Shown: positions 25,777 through 37,681 of the stretch, in pieces | Layout: every line of letters begins with the position of its first letter | How positions within the stretch are numbered: the first letter of the stretch is position 1 | NCBI GenBank assembly: GCA_002786025.1 | Contig: NHNW01000058.1 | Coordinates: forward strand, 1-64,000 | From: Zasmidium citrigriseum | Taxonomy: Eukaryota; Ascomycota; Dothideomycetes; Mycosphaerellales; Mycosphaerellaceae | DNA length: 64,000 nt | Direction: 5' to 3' | Program-made: the position numbers and the translations under genes | The notes under the pieces: generated by a model | The model's database searches: none | What the model was told of the DNA's origin: nothing | The model's input: only the letters and a program-made list of their open reading frames with translations

Positions 25777-26290
25777 TCGCTTCATCTAGCCAGAAGAGAG
25801 CCAAAGGATACTGGGGAACATCAGGGACTCAACCGCTCGGTAGCATTCTGAGCTGATGTGTAATTCCCGCTCATTCGACTACTCCAGGTCAATACTTTGC
25901 CTTCCTTCCATGGTGGTCCACACAGATGAAGGATTCGTCCTGCGCGGCCGGCCGAGCCAGCGACCATGAGGTAATGCTTCCCAGTAGATCCGTCTCCGAC
26001 CATACCGGAAGGCTAATTTCAACATGGGTAAATATCGCCTGGATTGCAGTAGTGTAGAGTGATGAATTTGTGCTGCAAGAATGTTTCATCAAAATGGTCT
26101 CCTTGTGGTGACGTCGTTTCTCCAGCCCAAAGACCTTGACAAGCTCGGTTTGAGTGTGCGGGAAGTGGAGTCACCCCATCGACGTGGAGAGAGCTCTCCC
26201 AAGTCGAGAGCGTTGCCAGGACCTGACCGCTATCAGCATCGATCTCAAACAGACCAGCGACAAGGCAGTCCAAAACCGTCATCAGACAAA
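25777..26290. other. Intergenic region between P450 and cupin gene
   Basis: Nothing distinctive is seen in these 514 bp. The cupin frame is open for 70 further codons upstream (ATG at 26081), but that part has no family resemblance. Confidence 0.5.
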
Positions 26291-26744
26291 ATGCAACTCA
26301 TCCGCGCCGCCCACAAACCCTCTACACCCTCTCGCCAACCCACCGAGACATTTTCCGGCACGGTCCACATGGATCCCATCTTCAATGCTGACGACTGCAT
26401 GGGCAACAACGTCTGCTTTACGCCCGGCGCGAGGACGTTCTGGCACACGCACGAGCGCGGCCAGATTTTGACTGTGACGATGGGAACTGGATTGATCTGC
26501 TCAAAAGGCGAAGAACCGAAGAGGTTGATGGTCGGGGATGTCGTGCATATTCCTGCGGGAGAGACGCACTGGCATGGGGCTGGAGAAGGCACCTTGATGG
26601 CGCATATGGCGATTAGTCTGGGGAGTGAGTTTTGTCCAGTCCATTTGTTCTCGCCGCCAATGTTGACGTGTGATTCCAGAGACAAGCTGGCATGAGGAAG
26701 TGCCACAGAGTGTGTACGATGAGGCAAATCAGACGGCTAAGTAG
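26291..26744 (+). CDS. Small single-domain cupin protein
   Basis: The two exons 26291-26624 and 26680-26744 encode 132 residues. The first cupin motif is WHTHERGQ (His52, His54, Gln58) and the second is PAGETHWHG (His93, His95), giving a plausible metal site in a single beta-barrel. It resembles the bacterial hydroxynitrile-lyase-like and carboxymuconolactone-decarboxylase-associated cupins. Small cupins in fungal polyketide clusters can act as decarboxylases, cyclases or dioxygenases; which one applies here is unknown. The intron begins gtgagt and the splice gives a closing helix ending NQTAK. It follows the P450 on the same strand. Confidence 0.82.
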
Positions 26745-26938
26745 ACGCTGCTTGCCGCTCTCATCGAGTTCGTACATCGTAGAGAACATATCCTTTCAGC
26801 GATGAAACTGGATATCTTTCGCTGTCAAGCGCTGCGTTGCGATACTAGACCCTGCTAGAGCCTATCAAAGGCTGAATAGATGCGTGTCCGATGTTCCTAC
26901 CAGAAGACTTGTAAGGCATCATTTCGCAATTCCTGCTG

Positions 26939-27706
26939 ATGGATTCGTCCACTTGGGTGATGTCATGCGTGAGCTGTGCTGCCACAAAATCAGCTTTCAC
27001 GAAGAGTCTCTTACCTCAAGCTCCCTCTCAAGACAAGACCTTCGAAATGACAGAGTATTTCTTCACTGCCCCAGCATTGCGGCAGCTCTCAGCGACAAAG
27101 ACCGTTCCATACTCACCGAGCACAGCATTTACCGCGCTCTCGGACATCTCGTCATATGAGCGTGCAACGTCACTCATCTATACCAGCTCAGTAATGTCGA
27201 GAGACACGAATGGACTCGCGAAAAGCGCAAAGCTCAATGTTGGCTATCCAGCTCTGGCGCTGAATGAAGAATGGCTTTGCGAAGTCAAGTGCGATCGGGC
27301 CAGACGCATAGTCGAGATCACGAATCGCAGTGGCGGACATTTCCAGAGCAGCGTCGTGGAATCGTACCTCATGAAGTGGACCATCTCGTCCGTCGCAAAT
27401 GATAAGTCTCAGGCCGAGATTAAGTTGAATCTCCAAGTCCAATTCAAGGGGCCGATGGTCGATTCGATGTTTGCTGTTCTTCCTGATGTTGCGGCCAGCA
27501 TCATGTACAGGTTTTCGGCTCTTGTTGAAGCGCAAGATAAGCGGGAACGCGAGCAGGCGAAGAAGAAGACTGTGCCGGTGAAAAAGGCCGTCCCGGGCAC
27601 GGTGAAGACTTCCGAGCCAGCTGCTCCTGTCAAACGAGTGCCGAAGAAGCTGGAGGTCCGGTCTGGTCAGGCTGCTGGTGGGAAACAAGGAGCTGCGGGC
27701 TCATGA
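26939..27706 (+). CDS. COQ10/SRPBCC-like protein (START-fold)
   Basis: This intronless frame of 255 residues begins at ATG 26939; a second ATG at 27047 is possible. The segment from about residue 45 (LSATKTVPYSPSTAF) through DISSYERA resembles the start of the COQ10/polyketide-cyclase START fold, and FKGPMVDSMFAVLPDVAASIMYRF fits its C-terminal helix. The tail is Lys/Pro/Val-rich and low in complexity, longer than in usual COQ10 proteins. True COQ10 binds coenzyme Q in mitochondria. The N-terminus has few acidic residues but is not a clear presequence, so a cluster-associated lipid-binding or cyclase role is equally open. I cannot decide between them. Confidence 0.68.
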   Translation: MDSSTWVMSCVSCAATKSAFTKSLLPQAPSQDKTFEMTEYFFTAPALRQLSATKTVPYSPSTAFTALSDISSYERATSLIYTSSVMSRDTNGLAKSAKLNVGYPALALNEEWLCEVKCDRARRIVEITNRSGGHFQSSVVESYLMKWTISSVANDKSQAEIKLNLQVQFKGPMVDSMFAVLPDVAASIMYRFSALVEAQDKREREQAKKKTVPVKKAVPGTVKTSEPAAPVKRVPKKLEVRSGQAAGGKQGAAGS

Positions 27707-28410
27707 TGATGATGGAGGAGAGACGCGATTGTTGGTGTTGTTTTGTTATCGCCTTCCGCACGGGCCATCACGCGCCAAGTGCTGGTCGACCTGTCGACCT
27801 CACCTCCTGAAAACGCAGACCTGCCATCGGCGACCATCACGGCAAGATCACCTACGACATCACTTGCAGGCACGTTAATCTCCGGCCAAAAATGGCGTCG
27901 AAGCCTTCAGGAGTCCGCCTGTCCTACGCTGTCAAAAATGGCGTCGAAGTCAGGAGTCCGCCATTCCTACGGGCCCTCGGCTACCTTTGCGTCTTCAGCT
28001 CGATCTGCATTTCCAGCGCCATAAGGCAGCATATACAATGTGGTCTTTGAGAAACCCCAGACAAGTCTTGGTCATGACAACTTCTGCGAGCTCGGAGTCC
28101 CTTTGGATGCACGGAGACCCGCGGCCTGTGATTCGGTCCAGCCAAGATAATGGACGGTGCGCTGTTGAAGTCCAGGACGTGGAATGTACCGAATCGTTAC
28201 CATTGAGATTGGTGTGTTGCCCTTCACGATCGAATCCGGCCAGTGAACAAAGACTTTGAACATGTCCATGCGCCAACTCTTTGTTCGGTGTTGGCTCCGC
28301 TTTCGACTGGCATGGCTCTTTGTTGAAACGGACCGGTATTCTACTCGAGGACAGAGTCGCAGATACACTTCCCCAGAAGAAAAACACAATCCGAATCTAT
28401 CACGCATAAG
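27707..28410. other. Intergenic region with a short tandem duplication
   Basis: No gene is supported in these 704 bp. It contains the imperfect tandem repeat at 27887-27971. Confidence 0.5.
27887..27971. repeat. Imperfect tandem duplication, about 40 bp x 2
   Basis: Unit 1 (27887-27928) and unit 2 (27933-27971) share caaaaatggcgtcgaag, then caggagtccgcc, and both end cctacg. They differ by small indels, which suggests a local duplication outside any recognised coding region. Confidence 0.75.
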
Positions 28411-31324
28411 ATGACGTATCCAACACCAATTGAGCGACAGAGATCGACCACATCAAGCTTTGAAACCAGATTTGCGTTCTCCAAGCGGTGCGAAATTCAA
28501 TGCGCTGTGTGTAGCGACAACTTCCCCATACATGAATCGAAGTTCGGAGGCCGGAAGTATGAGTCTGCCATCTCCAACGAGGATGCCGCGAGGCTCATAC
28601 AGGGTACGCTCACATTGCTCACACGTGAAATACGTGACTCTCTCCAAGCTCACACCTACTCCTGCTGACCACTACAATTCTCATAGATTACGTAAGGACC
28701 ATCCAGGAGAGTCGTGAAGAGATTGCTCAGGTCGTGCGGACCAGAGGCGATCAGGTGCTGACGCGATGGACCAAAGCACTCAATGCGACCAAACGCAAGG
28801 ACGTGATATCAAGAGCTCTTCCGGAATCGCTCTCAAAGAGTAAAAAATGGGCCCACATTGGAGAATACACAGCGCACGCTTCAGGGCGGCCATCGAAGCC
28901 GCGCGAGGCTCTCCGAGAGACCTTCCTCCTGCCATTGCTTGACAAAGAGCAACTGGCAGCAGATCCCAATCTATTCCTGGTCTTAGTTGACTTGCGTCAG
29001 CGTTTTAGCCCATCGCAATGGGTTTGGGAAGACTACAAAGCCACAGAGTGGGGTCGTAGCAACGGCATGCTGGCTACGAGGTTCAACGAGGAGGTTTTCT
29101 TCAGTACCTTGGACGATGATTACGGAATGCCGGTTGAGTATCAGCACGACAGATTCCACAGACAGCAACAGATGGGCTTTCCGGCCGCAGAGATCCTGTT
29201 TGAAGCCCAGCGCAACCTTTACATGTTCATCGTCAAGGCCTTGAAACTGCTGCTGGAAAAGGCCGAGGCGAAAGAGACCGGCGACTCGATTTGGAAAACG
29301 GGACTGTCGGGTATTTTCTCTGCTCATGCGGCAAATGAGACCGGGGCGACTCCGCCACTATTCGAGCACGTCAGTCTGTTTGGAGGTAAGAAGCGAGGCA
29401 CGGGAGAGATGCCCCATATGCGAGATACTTGCTAATATGTACTCTGTCTTTCTGACAGAACCGATGCCATCATTCGACTCTATGAATATGCTTGCAATCG
29501 CCGAAGAGCGTCGGAGCTCGGCAGAAGATGAACTCTGGTTGCTGCAAGTAAATGTGCGTAAAGCAAAGGGCAGAAGCCCACCCTACGACATGTCTCAGAC
29601 ATACTGACCTTCTACCCTTTACTTTTAGCCGGCCTTTGCATATGAGACCATCACATATTTACTCCGAGGGACTTATTTCGACGCCTTCAATGTCGAGGAG
29701 AAGTTTCAAGCCATTGCACACGAGCTCTGCGAACCACTCTTGATGAGATGTCGGATATGGGGCAGAGCGTCTCTACGCTTGACGCTGCTCAAATACTTCG
29801 TTGATCATAAGGACACTCGCAATTTGCCTTACGATGTGGATCATATCAAAGAATTAGCTCATCACTTATTTGGTAACGAGCTTCGCCACCAGGCTGGAAT
29901 GATATGCGACCTCCTACTGAAGGACCCGACATTCAATACCATGCTCGCCATGAAAGAAGGCAAACGCTTGGTTCATCTTGACGGAGAAGACCGATTCAAT
30001 AAAGTTGTGATTACGGTGCGACAGCAATCTCGCCGCCAGTTGCCAGCCGACGATTACAAGAACAAGCCCTTGCAATGGGCTCTCTCGGAGATCGCAGCTT
30101 CGTCACTATACCCTAATGCCCCGTCAATGACGACGTTAATCTGCTGCTACCTGGACGATTTGATGCGGGATGGCCGATTGAATCCTACCCGAGAATCTCC
30201 CCGTGTTATGGGAGCCCTGGAAGACTTTTCGACGCTTCAATATCTCAAGGGTTCGATTGAAGTCCCGCCTCGCTTCCTTCAGCGCTCACTAGAGGCCCGA
30301 CAGGAGCTTATAGCTTGGGCAACCGACGATGAAGAAATATCTAAGAAGCTCGGCCTTGTGGAAGTAAACGGGTATGAACTTCGTAACGCGCCAGAGTCCA
30401 GGGTAGATGGAGGTGGAGATGTCGATGATTCACGACGCTTCAAAGAGGCTGGTGAGCTCTTGAAGAAATTCTGGGACTTGAAGTTCCCGGCCGACCGCCG
30501 CCAAAGAAAGGTAACTTGGCTCGAAAAGGCAGAAAAGTCCAAAGAAGCCCTCAATGCATTCTGGGAAGCAGTGCGAAAGATCAAGATTGGCGACTCTCAG
30601 TCTCCCGATTTTGAAGTCGCATTCAGGAGTGCTTCAACGGACGAGCAAATCAGAGAATATAAAGACATCTGGGCCTTGAGTTTTTGGGAAAACGAGGAGT
30701 ACCTGAATTCCGTGCGTCAAGACCTTGCAGAGCTTCGAGAGGAGAAGGAACAGAAGGAATCCATCAAGACCCGCAAGCGCTCAGCCGAAGATCAAGCCAC
30801 ACCACAAACACAGTGGGGCGATGTGAAGACCTCGCCGAAGCGTGCTAGACATGATGTGGACGATGAGAAGAAGACGAAGCGCTACCAAACATCAAAACAA
30901 GACACAGAACCTCGATCAGCTCCTACTGCTACAACAAGTCAGGCGCCACCTGCACCCGACGAAATCCCTGTTGCTCCTAAGGTACGCGGAAGCCATGCCA
31001 CACTTTTGAGACAGCTGCTAACCTCGCCTTCTTTTCCAGATTCTTCAAACGCTCGGACGTTTGTGGCCAATCCAGTCTCGTGCCCCAGCAGAAGGGACCG
31101 TTCGATTCGATGACTTTCTGGCCGCAATGGAAGGTGTTGGACTGCATCACGAGCATGTCGGAGGTTCTCGAGTGTCCTTCAAAGGAGTGGGTAAGACGCT
31201 TCTACTTCATGCTCCGCATGGCGGCGGGAAAACGCCCGTCAAGAACTCGCTTTTGCAGACGTACGGTAGGAGGTTGACGAGGCGGTTTGGATGGACATGG
31301 AAGACCTTCCGAGTGGCTGGTTAG
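28411..31324 (+). CDS. Large fungal protein of unknown function with HicA-like C-terminal domain
   Basis: Five exons (28411-28603, 28687-29385, 29459-29553, 29629-30981, 31040-31324) encode 874 residues. The N-terminal half is alpha-helical and unfamiliar, with a segment DELWLLQVNPAF of a kind seen in uncharacterised ascomycete proteins. About residues 700-780 are charged and low in complexity (KRSAEDQ, KTSPKRAR) and could hold a nuclear localisation signal. The last about 95 residues read DDFLAAMEGVGLHHEHVGGS, then LLLHAPHGGGKTPV and GRRLTRRFGW. This layout (GS...F, hHxPH, GRRL-R-fGW) resembles the HicA mRNA-interferase fold found at the end of some fungal proteins. The fold is inference and catalytic ability is unknown. 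Intron 3 is an introner-like element. Confidence 0.7.
29554..29628 (+). other. Introner-like intron (75 nt), copy 1
   Basis: It starts gtgcgtaaag and ends ctaccctttacttttag. It can be aligned over its whole length with the 76-nt intron at 58158-58233 in the unrelated HR-PKS gene. Both can fold: gtaaa pairs with tttac near the 3' end, ggg with ccc, and gaag with cttc, and there is an internal hairpin atgtct/agacat. Near-identical introns at unrelated sites are the hallmark of introner-like elements. Confidence 0.8.
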
Positions 31325-31967
31325 TTTGCATGAGCAGCAAGGAGAAACTAACAGTGGCATTGAAGTTCTTAATGGTCTTTGTGGCTTAGGTCCATTCTGG
31401 TCCTGATCGCTCGTTGATTACTGGGACTATTGCTTGCATAATAATTACAGGAGAGCTGCACCAACGAAAAGGGACCGTCACATGAACCATCGACTAGCTT
31501 TCGCTAGCTCAAACTCCATCAACCAATGCATGATTCCGGCATTCCCCGGTGCGCTCCCTTCGTGGACCCCTTTCCCATCGAACTTCACAATAATACTTTC
31601 ACAATTTCATGGCATTGCCCGTCGTCCTCGGAGCATCGCTACGCACCCTGGTTTCAGATTGATCATTCTGCGATTCCCGACCCGCCTCTGGACAACGATA
31701 TGCGGCGGGTGCAACAGACTTTGAGGCTGAAGCCACAGCCGTGCTGCATACGGCGATCACACGAAAGTCGTTCAACTCAGAGCCAGGTCTCATCGCACGT
31801 GGGAGTATTTCAAGCCTGATATTGTCTACGCTTCCAGCACACCACAATGCAGCTCCGTCTCGGTGCTCTTCCTCAGAGGCCCATGGAGAGGATCATATAT
31901 TCAGAGCTCGAGCACTTCAAAATACCTTCTCGAGGCATGCTCAAGCCCGGGGAGGACAAGCCAAATT
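31325..31967. other. Intergenic region upstream of the NLR gene
   Basis: No gene is supported in these 643 bp. It should contain the 3' UTR of the preceding gene and the NLR promoter. Confidence 0.5.
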
Positions 31968-34900
31968 ATGGATCCCTTCAGCATCACTGCATCAGTTGTC
32001 AGCATCGTCACATTTGCGCTGCAGGCTGTCAAACTTCTCCACGACGACATTAAAAACATCAAAAATGCGCCGCAAGTAATAAGAGACTGCACGGCAGACC
32101 TCGAAGCTTTGGAACCGATGTTGACGATCTTACATGGAAAGAACGAAGATGAGCTAACTCGAGACCATCAAATATTTGTACCAGTGCAGAATTGTCAAAC
32201 ATTGTGCCAGGCATTCCAGAAACAGCTAAGAGATTGGGCGAAACACGACAGCGATGGCAAAATGGTTATCAGTAGTCGTGTCAAGATGGGTCTTCTTGGC
32301 CAGGAGACGATCAAGACATTCAAAGAAGAGCTTTGCCACTACAAGGCAACGCTGACATGCGTACTTGTCGCAAAGCATTAGTAGGTTCATCGATGTCCAC
32401 AAGCTAGCAAAGGATAACCAGACTGAAGGCTCGCAGTATCGAAGCGCCCCGCGAGGATGCCTTCTCGACGATGATAACACAGAGCGAACAGCAACTAGGC
32501 CAGCAGCTTGCTCAGATAGAAGCCGAGATGCAGCAGCTCCAGTTGGAGTCCCCAAAAGAGAATGAGCTATACTCCAAAATGGATGCAAATCATCAAGAGA
32601 CGAAGCAACATATTGCAGGAGTGGCTACAAGGGAGCAAGTCGACGATATCGGGAAAGAGATTGATCGGCTCCGCAGCCAATTTGCGTCTGTGTCTGCTCT
32701 GAAGCAAGAGATCTCGAGCATAGCCGATCGCATTCCAGCCAAGACACCCGCCGCTGAAGAAGTTGCGAGTTTGGGCGACTATCTTCTCCTTACCACGCCG
32801 GATCAAGATCGAGGTATTTTGGCGGACACAATGGGACAGCCCGTAAGTGAGACTTGCCGTTGGATCCTTCAGAAAGACCTGTTCAAGTCATGGATCACAG
32901 CCAATCCAGCATTCCTGTGGCTGAAAGGTGACACGGGCAAAGGAAAGACCATGTTGTCAAGCTTTCTGTCGGGCATGCTCCATGTTGAGACAGCGTCCAA
33001 TGCCCACATCATCTACTACTTCTGCAGCAAGCAGGACGAGAAACGCAACACAGCGGCAGCGATTCTGCGAAGTCTCCTCTGGCAACTGACCACAAAGCCA
33101 GAGCTGACGGAAGTGATCGCAAAGCATCTTGCGGAGCATGCAAAGCCCCTGCTTTCCGAGCATGAAGCTTTGTGGAAACTCTTTGCAGCGCTGGCACTCG
33201 ATCCCAGTTGTGGAAAGATATATTGCATTCTTGACGGCTGCGATGAACTTCAAGATGGCACAAAGCTCTGGCTCGTCAACAAGCTGTTGAGTCTTTTCGC
33301 TCCCGGGCCTAGAGAACCGGAGCGAAATGTATTGAGGCTTTTGCTCGTGAGTCGCGATATTCAGGGGTTCAAACTGAGAGGACAGAGTGCTCTTCTTGAC
33401 CTGGATACCGAGTGTAAAGACGATGTGGATGCCGACATTGTCAAAGTTGTTGACGCGAAGCTTTCCACTGTCCCAGACTGGGCGAACATTAACGAGGAGT
33501 ACAAGATCCAGGTCAAAAATGAAGTCCTTCTCAAGGCAGCAGGCTCCTTCGTGCCGATTAACATCATCGTCAACGCCATACTTTATCGGCCGTACAGCGG
33601 GATACTGGAGACGATTCGTTCACTGCCAGAGGGCCTTGACGCTTTGTATGGCTCGACGTTGTTGAGCATCCAGAGCGGCGAGGAACATCAATCTCCCGAG
33701 ATTCTTCAATGGGTCGCCATGGCATATCGTTCCCTTTCCTTGCGAGAGCTGGCCGAGGCGGTGGGGCAGGACCTCGACGATGTTGCCATACGAGCTACGG
33801 TCCAGCGCTGTGGAGCTCTCCTCACAATCCACGAAGACAAGGTCATCTTGTCTCACAACTCTCTTCGCGACTACCTCTTGCGCAAAGACGGAGAGCAATC
33901 TGGATCCCTGGATGCATTCAATCCGAAACAGAAGGAGGCGGTACAGCAATTCCTCATCGATCCACAGGAGGCTCACTTCGAGATCGCCATGAGGTGTTTG
34001 CAACTGATCAAGGAGAGCCATCTTCAGCATCGAGCTATGGATTCCAAGGACGAATGGGAAGGCAGTCCATTGCTGCAGTATGCTGTTCTTTACTGGGGGA
34101 TACACGCTCGGGAGTCAGGCGCTGCAGGCAAGAAAATATTCGAATCGACCAGCTTTGTTCTTTCGAACGATGCCATCAAGCTGCAGCAAAATTGGTGGCG
34201 AACGTATGTCCATGAGCGTCCTGGCCAGGAATGGGAGCAAGGCGAGAGGCTTTCTCCGTTGCACATTGTGAGTCTGCTGCAATCGCATCGGGACTGCGCT
34301 CCAGACTGACGTTACTCTTTCAGGCCTGCAGATTTGGTATCACAGAGTGGGTAAGGACACTGCTTTCAGAAATCGCCCCTCGCACCCTGAAAGGCATGAT
34401 CGATGAGGCTGATGTGAATGGAATGACTCCTTTGGCGTGGGCAGTCACCGGTATGTATTAGAAGAAACTCTTTCAGTACGCATTTGTTGACCATTCACTG
34501 TCGTAGGTGGTCACTCGCATGTTGCAGCCTTACTCCTCGACAAGGGCGCCGACATCGAAGCTCGCACATCTCTGTACTCCAGAGAAGGCGCCGGCTGGCT
34601 GCATTCGCGAGCAGTCAAATCCTACTTGCGCGAAGCCAAGACCGGTGACGGCATGTGGACAGGATATCATACGCCTCTTTACAGAGCTTGCTACAAAGGC
34701 CACGCGTCCACGGTCAAGCTGCTCCTGGATCGTGGAGCAAAAGTCCATGCATGTGGTTTTGCGTGGGCCTCCCCGATGCATGCCGTTGCGATCGGGGGCA
34801 ACATCGACGTTCTGGAGCTCCTGCTGAAGTATGGCGGAGATGAGCAGGTCAATGCCACCCTCAGCGGCAGCTACACGATCCCTTTGCACTACGCCGTCGA

Positions 34901-35642
34901 AAATGGCCATATCGAGATTGTGCGTATGCTCTTGGATCACGGAGCGGACATTAAACGCCAGCAAAGGTACTCCCGTGCTGCCGTTCTCCACTTCGCGGCA
35001 GTGAAGACGCCCCATCCGGCCACGGTCGAGCTTCTCCTAGAGCGAGGTGCAGACGTGCATGTGAGAGACAGTCATCTGCGAAAGCCAATACATTGCTTCG
35101 TGATGAAGCATCCAGAGCCACAGGCGGTTAAACTGCTCATCGACTATGGCTCCAGTATCAACAAGCTCAACAGCCTCCGACGGACCGCGCTGGATATATC
35201 GATCGACTGCATATGCGATCGCTGTCAAGCCACCACACAAGTCCTCCTCGCCCACAACGGTGCACTGTTGAACCCTTCGGAGATCGGCCGCAAGAACCAT
35301 CCCGAGCTTTTCAAAGAGGGAGACTCGCTTCAACCGCTGCCTGAGATGATGGCGAGAGTCGGCAGCACTGTTCTGAGCTCGGAAGATGGGCGATCAGTGT
35401 CTCAAGCGCTGCAGGCGTCCACTGTAGATGACTCATTGTCTCTGGCGGACAGCCAATCGATAAGTCGAGAAGATGTTCTGACAGGGGACACCAGCATCTC
35501 TTTGACTGAGTCAAACCAGCATGAAGATGATGTCCAGAGTGTTGGAGCAGCTACCCAAGCGGCCGAGAGCCATGGCTTGAGGAAGAGAGATAGGTTCAAG
35601 GCCAAGATGAGGAGGTTTGCTGATAAGGTTTCGGGCGATTGA
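31968..35642 (+). CDS. NLR-like protein: Helo-like N-domain, NACHT NTPase, ankyrin repeats
   Basis: Exons 31968-32360, 32408-34267, 34324-34450 and 34507-35642 encode 1171 residues. The N-terminus (MDPFSITASVVSIVTFALQA) is typical of the fungal Helo-like N-terminal domain. A coiled-coil stretch follows at about residues 145-240. The NACHT domain has the P-loop GDTGKGKTM near 305 and a Walker B ILDGCDEL near 405. Ankyrin repeats (for example TPLYRACYKGHASTVKLLLDRGA) run from about 760 to 1060, with a Ser-rich then basic tail. Fungal NLRs of this plan act in heterokaryon incompatibility or non-self recognition by membrane-targeting or cell-death effectors. That role is inferred. It lies downstream of the HicA-like gene on the same strand and converges with the next gene, 19 bp away. 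Confidence 0.9.
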
Positions 35643-35661
35643 TCTTCAACATGCAATCAAA

Positions 35662-37143
35662 TCATCTCGCCCTCTGCCGTGACATGTCCTTCAGAGCCTG
35701 CACCAAAGCCTTCGTGCCGTATCCAAGGTCGCGTTCGACGTCAATAAGCAGAGACCAAGATCGGAAGGCCATGGAAATGTCAGAGCTGTGCTTGCCAGCA
35801 ATGTAGATTGGCATAATGGCGAAGCAGCGCACGCAATCGGGAAGATCAGAAATACCGATGCTCAGAATGGCCTTGATGTGTTCCAGTGTCATGACCATGT
35901 CGTCGGCACTCTCTTCATAACGCTTCGTGTACAGCACAATGCATGTCAGGTGATACCATAGCATTGCCGCAGCCGCAGCTGGAACTGCAAAGAAGACTTT
36001 CTGCAGGCCTTCCTCGTTCACGTCTCCGTACTTGGTGCCATGTAACGTCGATGGGGCTGTTTCGTACCAAGCCTTCAACTCATCCAGTAAGTCGGTTCTG
36101 TCTGTGGTCTCCTCGTCCCCAAAGACCAGATTGATGGCCTTGCCAGCGAGATATATGACGTGCATGGCCAGCTGATCCTCTTGCATCGAGCCATCCAGAG
36201 GAGGCATCTTCCAATCGTCAAGGTCCAGTTGGAGAGGCATCTCATTCACAAGAGCCACCACAATCTCATGACGCACGTATACTCTGAAGTTCTTCCCGTC
36301 GAGACCTTCCGAGCTAGCAGAGACCTTCCTCGCCCGGATGAGATCCAGAGCGCCCTGGTAATGTGACCGATGCGGAGCGCTCAATGCAGCCATGATCTCA
36401 TACGAGCTGAGAAGGATGGCCGCGGTCAGGCTGTTGGCCGTGGGAACTTCAACACGATCTATCTCTTTGATGAGAAGATTGAGAGCTTCGACGTAGTATC
36501 GAGAGGCAAACGGCTCCCATACTGCGCCAGACGTTTGGTGGGACAAATGCTTGGCAGCGAATGCACAGATGCAGCGTAGCAGCAGTGGGCAAGTCATTCC
36601 AACCCGGGTGACATCATTCTGGTAGGTGTTGTTGAAGTCGAAGAGGTCCATCCAGGTGGCCAGGCCAGTGCGATACGTCGCGAGTAAATAGACATTCTCA
36701 TCGGTCAGCGTCAACAGCTCCGATAGAGAGTCCAGTGCGCTTCTGCCGTTTGGTGTGACCACGGGAGTAGAGGTCTCGATTGGCGACCGCGCTCTGAGGA
36801 CTGTAGTCTCTACTCGTCCAACAGATGTTGGCCTCTCGGCATCTTGTGCGATGGTCCTGCTGTGGCGGCTCACACGGCCCGGGGAAGCCACATCTGACGG
36901 AGCCCAGGTCGAATGAGAGATGAATTCAGAAGGCTTGCAGTCCAGTCCGAGTCTTTTGCAGGTGCTACACACGGGCTTTGCCTCATCGCAACGGATGTGG
37001 CGAGCCTTGCAGGTCGAGCTGGGGGAGTAAGCAACAGGACAGCGATGGTATCAACAGAGGACACACCATCCTGTCTTGCGGCGGGTACCACCACGTCGCT
37101 TTCGTCTAAGCTTGGCGCCCTCGTCGATGTTGATTTCAGCCAT
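35662..37143 (-). CDS. Zn2Cys6 fungal transcription factor
   Basis: The two exons, 37067-37143 and 35662-37018, encode 477 residues. The 48-bp intron splits the first cysteine codon of the binuclear cluster (TG|C). The spliced motif is CSTCKARHIRCDE followed by CSTCKRLGLDC, at residues about 26-53, preceded by a basic KLRRKRRGGTRRKTG stretch. The remainder is the fungal-specific factor domain of the PF11951 type, with helical segments such as LLATYRTGLATWMDLFD. It is a nuclear DNA-binding regulator; the targets are unknown. Confidence 0.87.
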
Positions 37144-37681
37144 CCATGTCTGTTGTTGTTGGAGAGCGTTTGGATCATTCATCAGCAAGGCGTGACGTAA
37201 GAAAGCGCTAAGATGCGCTAGCCTGTGATGGACTAGTCTTGTTTGGACCCACTTTTTCGCTTCGACATCGTTCGCGACTTCCCGTGCAACTCCTCTTTTT
37301 CTTTTATCTCATCGAAATTGTTCGGAAAAGGAACAAATCCATTCAGCCAAGAGTCAGGTATCCTCAAGATCTCGAGCTGATGCTGCCGAACATGATATCA
37401 GTCAAGTCACTCTACCACCATCGCTCCTGCACGGGATTCTTCAACAGCCTCCGCCAGCAGTCGCAAGCTTTCCCCTATTTCTCGAGTCACAGGCCAATTC
37501 TTCCCACTGGAGAATATTCTAGCCCAGATCTTCAATACCAGAATCCCTAGGCTCGGAAAGCTCAGCTCGTTCAAGACGGTATCCTCCCGGAGCCCAAGCT
37601 CACTAGCATCAACAGTCTGCAAAGTCTCGGAGACGGAGAACAGCACCCATTGCACGATGCTTCTCTCATCAGCTACTAAGG
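37144..37681. other. Intergenic region between two minus-strand regulators
   Basis: These 538 bp contain the promoter of the Zn2Cys6 gene and the 3' UTR region of the C2H2 gene. No coding region is supported. Confidence 0.5.
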
